Positions 43,578 to 50,595 of a stretch of 58,297 nucleotides of DNA are shown here, piece by piece. The DNA lies in assembly GCA_022771265.1 (NCBI GenBank), contig JALFCG010000074.1:1-58297 (forward strand), in the 5' to 3' direction. The first letter of the stretch is position 1, and each line of letters opens with the position of its first letter. The notes below the pieces were generated by a model. That model did no database searches, had not been told where the DNA came from, and saw nothing but the letters and a program-made list of their open reading frames with translations. Source of the stretch: Prevotella sp. (GTDB lineage Bacteria; Bacteroidota; Bacteroidia; Bacteroidales; Bacteroidaceae). The position numbers and the translations under genes are program-made.

Positions 43578-45329
43578 ATGAAGACAAAATTATCCGCTAC
43601 GTGGATTGTTATTGCATCAATCCTTATGCTGATAGCAATCACGGCATGTACAGTGAGGGACAACACTATTGGTACAGCCATGCGGGACGGAGTGTGGGAA
43701 GGAACAGGCGAAGGGCGGGGAGGTACTATTCTCGTTCGCATCACCGTGACTAACAACACCATAACCGACGCAAAGGTCATCAGCCAGTCTGAATCGTCAT
43801 TTGCACAAGCAGCGCTCAATGAAGTGCTCGACAATGCAATAGGGCGCACCGACTACCTTTCGCTTGACACCGACGGAGTGACAGGTGCCACACTCACCTC
43901 TACTGGAGTTATAGAGGCTCTAAACATGGCCATTGCCACTTCAAAAGGCGAAAAAACCGAAGAGGAGAAGATATATGCCGACGGATATTGCGACATAGTG
44001 GTAATCGGAGCAGGTGGTGCCGGACTATGTGCCGCCGTGGAAGCAGCCTCAAAGGGCTACAACGTGACAGTGATTGAAAAACAAGGCATCGTGGGAGGTA
44101 ACACCAACTACTCCACTGGAGGAATAAACGCGGCAGAGACGTCCGTACAGAAAACCCTCGGCATAGAAGACTCCAAAGACCTCTTCTTCGACGACACCAT
44201 GAAGGGCGGCCACTACTTAAACGACCCAGTGCTCGTGAGAAGCTTCGTGGACAATGGTCCTCTCACCATCGACTGGCTAATAAGCCTCGGCGCAGACCTC
44301 AGCGACATAGGACTCATGGGTGGAAGCAGCGCGAAACGCACCCATCGCCCACAAGGCGGCACCGCCATAGGACCTCACCTGATGAAAGTGCTAAAGGAGG
44401 CTTCGGAATCGGAAAATGTGGAGATACGCACCAGCAACAAGGTCACAGGACTCATAATGGAAGGCGAGAGAGTGTGCGGTGTGAAGGTGGAAAACCGCGA
44501 CGGCAGCACATACCAGCTGAAAGCGAAGGCTGTGGTTATTGCCACAGGAGGCTTCGGTGCAAACATCGAAATGGTTACAAAATACTGCCCACAACTGAAG
44601 GGCTTTCCAACCCTCAACCACAAGGGTGCCACAGGCGACGCCTTCTCATGGGTTGAAGCCATAGGAGGAAGCATGATACAGCTCGAGCAGATACAAATTC
44701 ACCCCACCGCTGAATACGTGAACCATATTCTTATTACTGAGGCTGTTAGAGGCAATGGAGCCATACTCGTGAATGCCGGGGGAAAGAGGTTTGTGGACGA
44801 GATGCAGACGCGCGACGTAGTGTCTGATGCCATACTAAGCCAGACTGGCAACATGGCGTTTCTTATATTCGACGACCAAGTGCGCAAATCTCTCGCAGCC
44901 ATTGAGACATACTACAACCAGGGCGTGCTGAAGGAGGCTCAGACCATTGAGGAACTCGCCGAAAAGGCAGGATTGCCGGTCGATGTGCTTACCGCCACCA
45001 TGGCCCGATATACCAAGATGCAGCAAAACGGCTGCGACGAGGACTTCGGACGAAGCGCCACCGCACTGACAGCCCCACTCAACGTACCTCCATTCTATTC
45101 CGTGTGCGTTACTCCAGCCATACACCACACCATGGGCGGTATAAAGGTTGACAAGGACATGCACGTGCTGCGAATAGACAACACCGTGGTGCCCGGACTC
45201 TATGCCGCAGGCGAGGTGACAGGAGGACTTCATGGAGCTAACAGACTGGGAGGCAACGGCGTTGGCGACATTGTGGTGAACGGAAAGATTGCCGGACGCA
45301 ACGCTGCCGAAGAAATATCAGCCAACTGA
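43578..45329 (+). CDS. exported flavoprotein reductase (FMN-binding plus FAD-binding, fumarate reductase-like)
   Basis: A 583-residue protein whose N-terminus is a lipoprotein signal (SILMLIAITAC). Residues 40-120 form an FMN-binding domain with the flavin Thr motif DGVTGATLTSTGVIEAL. Residues 135-580 form a fumarate reductase/succinate dehydrogenase-like FAD domain (VVIGAGGAGLCAAVEAASKG, GNTNYSTGGINAAE, and the C-terminal TGGLHGANRLGGNGVGD). This is the layout of urocanate- and fumarate-type extracellular reductases without a haem domain. The electron acceptor is not clear. The start at 43578 puts the signal peptide at the N-terminus. Confidence 0.93.
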   Translation: MKTKLSATWIVIASILMLIAITACTVRDNTIGTAMRDGVWEGTGEGRGGTILVRITVTNNTITDAKVISQSESSFAQAALNEVLDNAIGRTDYLSLDTDGVTGATLTSTGVIEALNMAIATSKGEKTEEEKIYADGYCDIVVIGAGGAGLCAAVEAASKGYNVTVIEKQGIVGGNTNYSTGGINAAETSVQKTLGIEDSKDLFFDDTMKGGHYLNDPVLVRSFVDNGPLTIDWLISLGADLSDIGLMGGSSAKRTHRPQGGTAIGPHLMKVLKEASESENVEIRTSNKVTGLIMEGERVCGVKVENRDGSTYQLKAKAVVIATGGFGANIEMVTKYCPQLKGFPTLNHKGATGDAFSWVEAIGGSMIQLEQIQIHPTAEYVNHILITEAVRGNGAILVNAGGKRFVDEMQTRDVVSDAILSQTGNMAFLIFDDQVRKSLAAIETYYNQGVLKEAQTIEELAEKAGLPVDVLTATMARYTKMQQNGCDEDFGRSATALTAPLNVPPFYSVCVTPAIHHTMGGIKVDKDMHVLRIDNTVVPGLYAAGEVTGGLHGANRLGGNGVGDIVVNGKIAGRNAAEEISAN

Positions 45330-45371
45330 AAGGTTAAGTCCCTAATACATAGTAATTAATGAATCATAGGG

Positions 45372-45405
45372 AAAGAGTGGACCATGGTACCTATCCCTAT
45401 GACCC
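45372..45405. repeat. 34-base repeat, left copy
   Basis: This sequence matches 48620-48653 at 27 of 34 positions (shared AAGAGTG, ACCA, TACCT, CTATGACCC). It overlaps a hairpin TCATAGGGA...TCCCTATGA (45364-45402) and lies at the junction between the core flavoprotein gene and the accessory region. Confidence 0.65.
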
Positions 45406-45464
45406 TCTTCCATTATATAAAATCTGATTAGTTTACAAATAAGAAAAAAATACAGTTCTTCTTG

Positions 45465-45720
45465 TTAAAGGAATTGATTACGCATCTTGCAGTCTATTTG
45501 ATATGATATCAAAGTCTGACTTTCCCATTCATCCCAATCAACAGTCGAAATATATTCCATAATTTGTTGTCGAAGAACAGGAAGGTCATCTTGAATAACA
45601 TTCCAAAGCTCTTTGTCATCCACTTGATAATAATCATGCACAAGTATATGCCGCATTTTGACAATTCCATCCCAAGGAGTCTTTGGATAGCGTTCCACGG
45701 TCTCTAACAGGTTCTCTCAT
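45465..45720 (-). pseudogene. HepT-type (DUF86) toxin gene, broken by internal deletion and frameshift
   Basis: ATG 45720 opens the usual HepT start MREPVRDRG. The frame then breaks, and the rest of HepT continues in another frame from about 45698 (ERYPKTPWDGIVKMRHILVH). About 40 residues of the normal HEPN helix region are missing between them. The RNase motif RX4HXY survives (RHILVHDY), as does the C-terminal helix. The first codons overlap the antitoxin gene by 17 bases, the normal arrangement. HepT is an RNase toxin of HEPN type; this copy should be inactive. Confidence 0.8.
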
Positions 45721-46003
45721 AAATCAACTGTTTATCGCGAGATACACTATTAACCGTAAATGGCAACAAAGTACCATCAGTCACAAGATCAACAGGACGC
45801 CCCAAAATCTTCTCCAAATCATCTGCCATTATCGCATGTTTAAGCAAGCTAACCTTGGCATTATTGTCAAAAGTCACAAGAATGTCTATGTCGCTGTTTG
45901 CATTCTCCTCCCCTCGTGCATACGAGCCAAATAACCAAGCCTTCAAAACTGGTTGGGTTTTGAAGTAGTCAGAAATCGTTTTTATCATTACATTGGAACT
46001 CAT
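45704..46003 (-). CDS. MntA-type nucleotidyltransferase antitoxin
   Basis: A 99-residue minimal nucleotidyltransferase. The active-site motif GSX10DXD is complete (GSYARGEENANSDIDIL). MntA antitoxins silence HepT by adding AMP to a Tyr near its RNase site. The start at 46003 (MSSNVMIKTISDYF) lies about 14 bases after the start of transcription expected from the promoter at 46021-46051, so the longer frame cannot be used. Its partner toxin gene is broken, so it is an antitoxin without a working toxin here. Confidence 0.88.
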   Translation of the reverse strand: MSSNVMIKTISDYFKTQPVLKAWLFGSYARGEENANSDIDILVTFDNNAKVSLLKHAIMADDLEKILGRPVDLVTDGTLLPFTVNSVSRDKQLIYERTC

Positions 46004-46017
46004 ATCTATATATTTTG

Positions 46018-46113
46018 CCGCAAATATACAAACTATTTCCATACCTCCAAACATTTCGCCGATTATTTACCTTTTTGTCTTCCCTACTATCCAATTCCAC
46101 ATTATTACGAGGA
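46018..46113 (-). repeat. intergenic cassette unit, copy 1
   Basis: It contains the shared promoter and, at 46091-46113, a degenerate copy of CCAATTCC..ATTATTA (18 of 23 bases as in copy 2). The hairpin found between these parts in copies 2 and 3 is not evident here. Confidence 0.65.
46021..46051 (-). promoter_or_regulatory. module promoter, copy 1 (mntA)
   Basis: On the minus strand: TTTG (46048-46051), a 19-base spacer GAGGTATGGAAATAGTTTG, and TATATTTG (46021-46028). The spacer is almost identical to that of copy 3. Confidence 0.8.
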
Positions 46114-46142
46114 AAATCGACCATAGTAATATCTGCATAACC

Positions 46143-46793
46143 CTATTTCTTTATTTCAACAAGCAATCCCAAGTTAAGTTCTTTGGATACTTTATCGAGA
46201 AACTGTTTCTTCATTTTGTTATTGCTATGGGTTATCAGTAACCAACCACCTCCGAGAGACCTTTGCGAACTTCCATATTTCTCATCACGACGATTAGAGA
46301 TGACAGGCACCTTGCAGAATTTCAGGTTTAGTCGCTCGACCAATTGCCTAACCCTATCCACACCAATTTTCTTTATAGTTTTCTCAAAAGTGTCGGCAGC
46401 TTTCTTTTCAGATATTACCTCACCATCAAGAAACCGCACAGTCAAGTCAGTTGCAGGACCACGCTGAGTTTGAGTTTCAATGCGGAAATGTTTAGAGTGA
46501 GTCACTTCCGGGTCAATCACTATTTCCTTGGCATCGGGTATCTCTGCCGCAAAGTTACGCTTTCGGCTGAGATGCACACTAAGCGGATTGCCAGGCACAT
46601 AATCAACCACGAGAACCAATTCACGCTTCACTGGCTGCAATGCCGGTTCAATATTCTGTTTCAATACAGGAAGAATCTCATTCTTTATGATTTCTTCTTC
46701 CGCGAGGCTCACCTTTGCCTCAAGGTCAGCCGTTGACAAATGCTCACGCCGCATTGTCTCAATTGCCTTATATAAATCGTCTAATCTGCTCAT
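46143..46793 (-). CDS. unrecognised protein next to the kinase gene
   Basis: A 216-residue protein of a type seen as hypothetical in Bacteroides and Prevotella. It has VKRELVLVVDYVPGNPLSVH, then LSRKRNFAAEIPDAKEIVID, a middle stretch RGPATDLTVRFLDGEVISEK and a C-terminal GGGWLLITHSNNKMKKQFLD. No catalytic motif, signal peptide or membrane helix is evident. It starts five bases after the kinase reading frame stops, so it belongs to the same module and may be the partner or target of the kinase-like protein. Confidence 0.8.
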   Translation of the reverse strand: MSRLDDLYKAIETMRREHLSTADLEAKVSLAEEEIIKNEILPVLKQNIEPALQPVKRELVLVVDYVPGNPLSVHLSRKRNFAAEIPDAKEIVIDPEVTHSKHFRIETQTQRGPATDLTVRFLDGEVISEKKAADTFEKTIKKIGVDRVRQLVERLNLKFCKVPVISNRRDEKYGSSQRSLGGGWLLITHSNNKMKKQFLDKVSKELNLGLLVEIKK

Positions 46794-46798
46794 AAAAA

Positions 46799-47532
46799 CT
46801 AACTTAGTAAACTATAATAATGATTTAAAACCTCTTTTGCTGGATGTTTAAGCATTATTATTGGATCAATAAAATACAAACACTCATCGTCAGCCAAAAC
46901 ATTATCGCCCTCATTAGAAACATCCGTCACCGCCAACCACTCGTTGCCATAATAGTACTTATTTTCTTTCTTCAAACCTAAGCCGTTCTGAAGATACGAT
47001 TCAATTCTATCCATTGATGGCACGGGATATTTATCTGAAATATAAGGCTGTCTAAATACAAGTCTTACCTCACCATTTTCTTCTCCTATACCAACCAACG
47101 AATATCGAGTATTTGGAAATAATATGTTATGGACAAGATGTTCATAGATAACATCTTGGGCATGTAGTCGTTTCAAATGAGATTTTGCAAAGGGATTACG
47201 AACTTTATATACACATGAATTCTTCCCATCAAAATACACGACACTTTCACCTGATGGCAATCTCTTTCTATCACCAAATGATTCAATTTGGCTTTTCGTA
47301 ATAAATCGTCCGTTGTTTTTAGCAATGTCAATTAAGCGCGCGCTCTCATTCTCATACGCTGAATTTCCCGTGCCTTGCTCGTAATCTCCATATTGTTCAG
47401 AGGATAGCCCAATCTCAAACACTCCAATATCGCGTCGGTCGCAATCTGCCTCACTCCGACATTCAAGCTCTGCACATAAGCCAACGCATTCTCGCCGTTT
47501 CTTAAATATATTGCCGATAATTTTTCTTCCAT
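46799..47532 (-). pseudogene. polyvalent-type kinase gene, split in two frames at a GC repeat
   Basis: The first part (47332-47532) reads MEEKLSAIYLRNGENALAYV through RMRMRARA and stops. The second part continues in another frame with no ATG, GTG or TTG start near the junction: RLIDIAKNNGRFITKSQIES, GESVVYFDGKNSCVYKV (ATP-site Lys), a middle HNILFPNTRYSLVGIGEE, and AVTDVSNEGDNVLADDECLY then FIDP (catalytic and metal-like part). Removing one GC from the tract GCGCGCGC (47336-47343) joins both parts into one protein of about 243 residues (RMRMRARLIDIAKN). The promoter at 47568-47599 is placed for the start at 47532. The family resembles kinase domains of phage polyvalent proteins. Confidence 0.75.
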
Positions 47533-47567
47533 ATCTCCACATATAATTTAATATTGAGAATTTTCTG

Positions 47568-47599
47568 CAAATATACTGCATTTCCATCATTCCTCCAAA
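47568..47599 (-). promoter_or_regulatory. module promoter, copy 2 (kinase module)
   Basis: On the minus strand: TTTG (47596-47599), a 20-base spacer, TATATTTG (47568-47575). The expected transcript start is about 30 bases before the ATG at 47532. Confidence 0.75.
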
Positions 47600-47621
47600 C
47601 TTTTCCACGATTTTCTGCCAA

Positions 47622-47654
47622 AACGAAAGGCAGCGACCGCTATTTGTCGCTGCC
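47622..47654 (-). terminator. terminator after the HEPN gene
   Basis: A perfect 9-base stem GGCAGCGAC/GTCGCTGCC, followed on the minus strand by TTTCGTTTT. Confidence 0.75.
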
Positions 47655-47738
47655 CTTAAACCAATTCCGTACTATTATGATGAAGAGGCTAAGGAAATAG
47701 GTCATCACCGTCCCACTATCCTGAAAAGAGGTCAACCA

Positions 47739-48137
47739 TCACAATAATCTCTCTATTTCTGATATGAACGACTCTGCTTTAGGTAGCAACTCGTCAACCT
47801 CTTCAATAGTGGCATAAGCAAAGTCATCATAATCAGAACTGTGACGACGTTCAAACAAAAGTGAAAAACTTCGATTTGACTCTCTTGTAATCAATCCTTT
47901 AGAAACAAAATGTAATCCCAACATCTGTTTTACTCCTGCATGCGTGGAAGCCTGAATATGATTCTTAATCAACAAAGCTATCACAGCATAGTAACATGCA
48001 TAATACAGCCTATTAACTGCCGTATTAAGATAACCCATATCTTTAAGATGTGGAATCTCTGCCAATGTTTCCTTAGCTCTACTCAAACGATATGATACAA
48101 GAGCCCTCACATTTTCTTCACTTAATTGCTCCTTCAT
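47739..48137 (-). CDS. HEPN-domain protein, probable toxin of an HEPN/MNT pair
   Basis: A 132-residue all-helical protein with the HEPN core NRLYYACYYAVIALLIKNHI near residue 42 and the C-terminal block LLFERRHSSDYDDFAY near 93. HEPN/MNT pairs are toxin-antitoxin systems in which the HEPN protein is often an RNase. The RX4HXY motif of HepT is not visible here, so its activity is open. Its ATG overlaps the stop of the nucleotidyltransferase gene by four bases (ATGA), so translation is coupled. The frame is intact. Confidence 0.88.
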   Translation of the reverse strand: MKEQLSEENVRALVSYRLSRAKETLAEIPHLKDMGYLNTAVNRLYYACYYAVIALLIKNHIQASTHAGVKQMLGLHFVSKGLITRESNRSFSLLFERRHSSDYDDFAYATIEEVDELLPKAESFISEIERLL

Positions 48138-48448
48138 AAGACAACTCCTTCGTTTGTCACATTAATATAAAATGGGGTAACAAATGGACGTTTTTCCCAT
48201 GCTGAACGAGGCATAACGCGGGCATTTATCAACACTCCTGTTTCAAGTTCTATATCGCATAATGGAGATATGATCCTTTCCTCTTCGCTTATTGACAACT
48301 TCGGCTGATTAACAAGCACAAGCAAATCAATATCACTATCAGGACGAGCATCACCTCTTGCCTCACTGCCATACAGAATTGTCTTGGCTGTGGGGGCTGT
48401 AATGGACATAGCCATGCGTATTTTTTCCACTATTTCTGGTCGTCGCAT
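48134..48448 (-). CDS. minimal nucleotidyltransferase of an HEPN/MNT pair
   Basis: A 104-residue protein with the complete motif GSX10DXD (YGSEARGDARPDSDIDLLV near residue 26). It probably modifies or neutralises the HEPN partner encoded just after it. The start at 48448 lies about 20 bases after the transcript start expected from the promoter at 48473-48504. Other members of this group have been linked to drug resistance (kanamycin nucleotidyltransferase fold), but the size and pairing favour antitoxin. Confidence 0.88.
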   Translation of the reverse strand: MRRPEIVEKIRMAMSITAPTAKTILYGSEARGDARPDSDIDLLVLVNQPKLSISEEERIISPLCDIELETGVLINARVMPRSAWEKRPFVTPFYINVTNEGVVL

Positions 48449-48472
48449 ATCTTATTATTGTAATTATCACCG

Positions 48473-48504
48473 CAAATATACAAACTATTTTCCATACCTC
48501 CAAA
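48473..48504 (-). promoter_or_regulatory. module promoter, copy 3 (HEPN/MNT)
   Basis: On the minus strand: TTTG (48501-48504), a 20-base spacer GAGGTATGGAAAATAGTTTG, TATATTTG (48473-48480). Apart from one inserted A, it is identical to copy 1 over the spacer and both boxes. Confidence 0.82.
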
Positions 48505-48524
48505 CATTTCTCCAAATTTCTGCA

Positions 48525-48563
48525 AAAACTAAAAGGCAGCGACCACAATTTGCCGCTGCCTTT
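48525..48563 (-). terminator. terminator after the WG-repeat gene
   Basis: A perfect 10-base stem AAAGGCAGCG/CGCTGCCTTT, followed on the minus strand by TTTTAGTTTTTG. Confidence 0.78.
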
Positions 48564-48619
48564 AAACCAATTCCAGACTATTATGATGAAGGAATCATAT
48601 TGACAAGTTCACCAGCCCG

Positions 48620-48653
48620 GAAGAGTGAACCAATATACCTGTCTCTATGACCC
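48620..48653. repeat. 34-base repeat, right copy
   Basis: It matches 45372-45405 at 27 of 34 positions. It lies just before the stop codon of the WG-repeat gene, so the two copies enclose the three toxin-antitoxin-like modules. Confidence 0.65.
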
Positions 48654-48656
48654 CAG

Positions 48657-50564
48657 TTAATAAGCAAGATCAACGGCTGCAGAATCTACAACTGCGACTG
48701 AGTCGGTATCCAGTTCACTATCCTTCACATTATCAGGGAATAACCTATTCAAATATCCAAATGAAATTTTTGACATATCATCATCTTCCGAGACATTCTC
48801 ATATTCAGTTATGTCAATTTGATCAAAATCTTTCAATCCACTTCCCCAAAATGCTACTACATTATCTTTCTTCATTGCAACAAGTGCTTTATATCCGTTT
48901 TTAAGATTAAAACAAGCAGCTCCATTATTTTCCTTTACAATTTTACCGAATGTTTTAAACTTTGCACAAAGCGTTACAAAAACATCGTGAAGTTTACCCT
49001 TCATGCGACCATCATTTGGAATAAATAACGAAAGATTTCTTACACTTGTTTTATTCCAAACATAACCAGTAGGTATTTTATCATCATGATACCAATAATA
49101 ATCTCCAATGGTATAATCAATAACTCTCTTTGTACGATAAGTTTGTCTGCTCAAATTGTCATTAAACTCTACATTCGTATATACCATGACACCAGCAACT
49201 TTCTTTGATAAACCTACATTAGAAGTATAATCATACCAATAAGGAGTACCTACAGGATGGGACTTGTTACCTATTGCTTGTCCAGCCTTAACTAATATTG
49301 TAACTGCTTCTTTAGGGGATGTTTTAAATGAAAAATCAGACAATGTGGTTTCTGAAATGTTTAGTTCCTGCATCATCTTTTTTAAATCAACATAATCACT
49401 GGACACATAATCTTCACCTTCATAAGTACTAACATCAACAATATCAGGTAATCCATCTAATTGCTTACCTTCTTTATTAATTATTGAAAAAATCTTATCG
49501 TTTGGTTTCACTAAGGCATGTTCTCCATCAAACATAGAAAACACAGTAGCCCTTACATATGTCTCTTCGCCAATTTGCTCATCCTTCTCATTCACATATT
49601 TATATTCGATAGTTCCCTCATTCTTTTTTATTAAAGCAAGAATTGAACCATCAACATCGCAATAAAGATATTCATATTTTGCCCTAATCAAGGTTTCCCC
49701 CTTAACATTCATTAGTCCCCAGCCTTCGCCATTGTTATAAGAAAACATATCTCCAGAAATTGTACCTATACCTTTTATTTTATCTGTAGGTTTTACTACT
49801 ATTTCTCCTTTATCATCGATGAGTCCCCACACCTCTTTTGCATCTTTTTTTACACTTACTGCAAGAAGGCCATTATTATAACTTTCACCAATATCCGAAT
49901 ATTTTCCACCATTAATTTCAAATAATATATCACCATCTGAATCAATAACAGAAATCTTTATCTTGTCTTTCTTCTGAGATGCTACATCTTTTTTATATTT
50001 ATCATTAATTCCAATAAACTTTCCATCTCCACAATCATTCAATGAACAATATTGCGGTTTAACTATACAATCACCATTTTTATTAATTGCACCATATAGC
50101 GAATCTTCTGTCATAAAAACAGCAAAACCATTTTTAAACGGTCTTACTCCATCTACAATTTTACCTTCTAATTTATCCAAAACCTTCAGAGTTTTACCAT
50201 CTGTATCAATAATTGATACAGGTTTACCTTTCTCTGAAACTAATGCAACACCATTATTAAAACCTGATACGTGAGCATATTCCACCGCACCAATCCTTTT
50301 GGGTTTTGTTTCTGAACTATACATTTCCCATCCTCCATTTTTCTTTCGGACGAAAAATCTACCATCTTTCACCACTGTAGGTTTAGTCTTAAATTCTTCT
50401 GAAAATAAAACTTCACCTGTCATTGAAATCATTCCCCATTGTCCATCAACAGTTTCTTGAAAAGGAATAAATTCAACTTTGCCATTCTCTGATTTCGAAC
50501 AAGAAGACAAACACGCTATGCCTAAAACAGCAATAATTGAAATAAATACAAAAAACTTCCTCAT
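48657..50564 (-). CDS. WG-repeat lipoprotein
   Basis: A 635-residue exported protein. Its lipoprotein signal ends in the lipobox LSSC (residue about 22). Many WG-type repeats follow, each of the kind DGQWGMISMTGEVLF, DSLYGAINKNGDCIV, EVWGLIDDKGEIVVKP and GEGWGLMNVKGETLI. The C-terminal 200 residues form a different domain (SNVGLSKKVAGVMVYTNVEF, FIPNDGRMKGKLHDVFVTLC). WG repeats form beta structures that bind partners, often at the cell surface. It is AT-rich compared with the core genes. It is 31 bases after the preceding gene, with no promoter seen between them. Confidence 0.88.
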   Translation of the reverse strand: MRKFFVFISIIAVLGIACLSSCSKSENGKVEFIPFQETVDGQWGMISMTGEVLFSEEFKTKPTVVKDGRFFVRKKNGGWEMYSSETKPKRIGAVEYAHVSGFNNGVALVSEKGKPVSIIDTDGKTLKVLDKLEGKIVDGVRPFKNGFAVFMTEDSLYGAINKNGDCIVKPQYCSLNDCGDGKFIGINDKYKKDVASQKKDKIKISVIDSDGDILFEINGGKYSDIGESYNNGLLAVSVKKDAKEVWGLIDDKGEIVVKPTDKIKGIGTISGDMFSYNNGEGWGLMNVKGETLIRAKYEYLYCDVDGSILALIKKNEGTIEYKYVNEKDEQIGEETYVRATVFSMFDGEHALVKPNDKIFSIINKEGKQLDGLPDIVDVSTYEGEDYVSSDYVDLKKMMQELNISETTLSDFSFKTSPKEAVTILVKAGQAIGNKSHPVGTPYWYDYTSNVGLSKKVAGVMVYTNVEFNDNLSRQTYRTKRVIDYTIGDYYWYHDDKIPTGYVWNKTSVRNLSLFIPNDGRMKGKLHDVFVTLCAKFKTFGKIVKENNGAACFNLKNGYKALVAMKKDNVVAFWGSGLKDFDQIDITEYENVSEDDDMSKISFGYLNRLFPDNVKDSELDTDSVAVVDSAAVDLAY

Positions 50565-50595
50565 AATAACTATTTTTTATAATTATACATGTTAT

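Larger units (their letters stand above)
47565..47685 (-). repeat. intergenic cassette unit, copy 2
   Basis: On the plus strand the unit reads CAAATATA (47568), CAAA (47596), a hairpin GGCAGCGAC/GTCGCTGCC (47629-47654), then TTAAACCAATTCCGTACTAT (47656-). The last part matches copy 3 at 28 of 30 bases. Read on the minus strand it is the end of one module (terminator) followed by the promoter of the next. Confidence 0.8.
48470..48591 (-). repeat. intergenic cassette unit, copy 3
   Basis: It has the same parts in the same order as copy 2: CAAATATA (48473), CAAA (48501), hairpin AAAGGCAGCG/CGCTGCCTTT (48532-48563), then TTAAACCAATTCCAGACTAT (48562-). Confidence 0.8.

Noticed and set aside
46799..47608. 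kinase gene as one intact 269-codon ORF from 47608
   Set aside because: Starts at 47608 and 47581 would lie at or upstream of the promoter, and the first 90 codons overlap a better frame; the gene is better read as frameshifted.
45364..48660. integron with attC sites
   Set aside because: The connectors are similar in idea to cassettes, but no integrase is in the window and the inverted repeats lack the usual paired core sites; the hairpins look like terminators.
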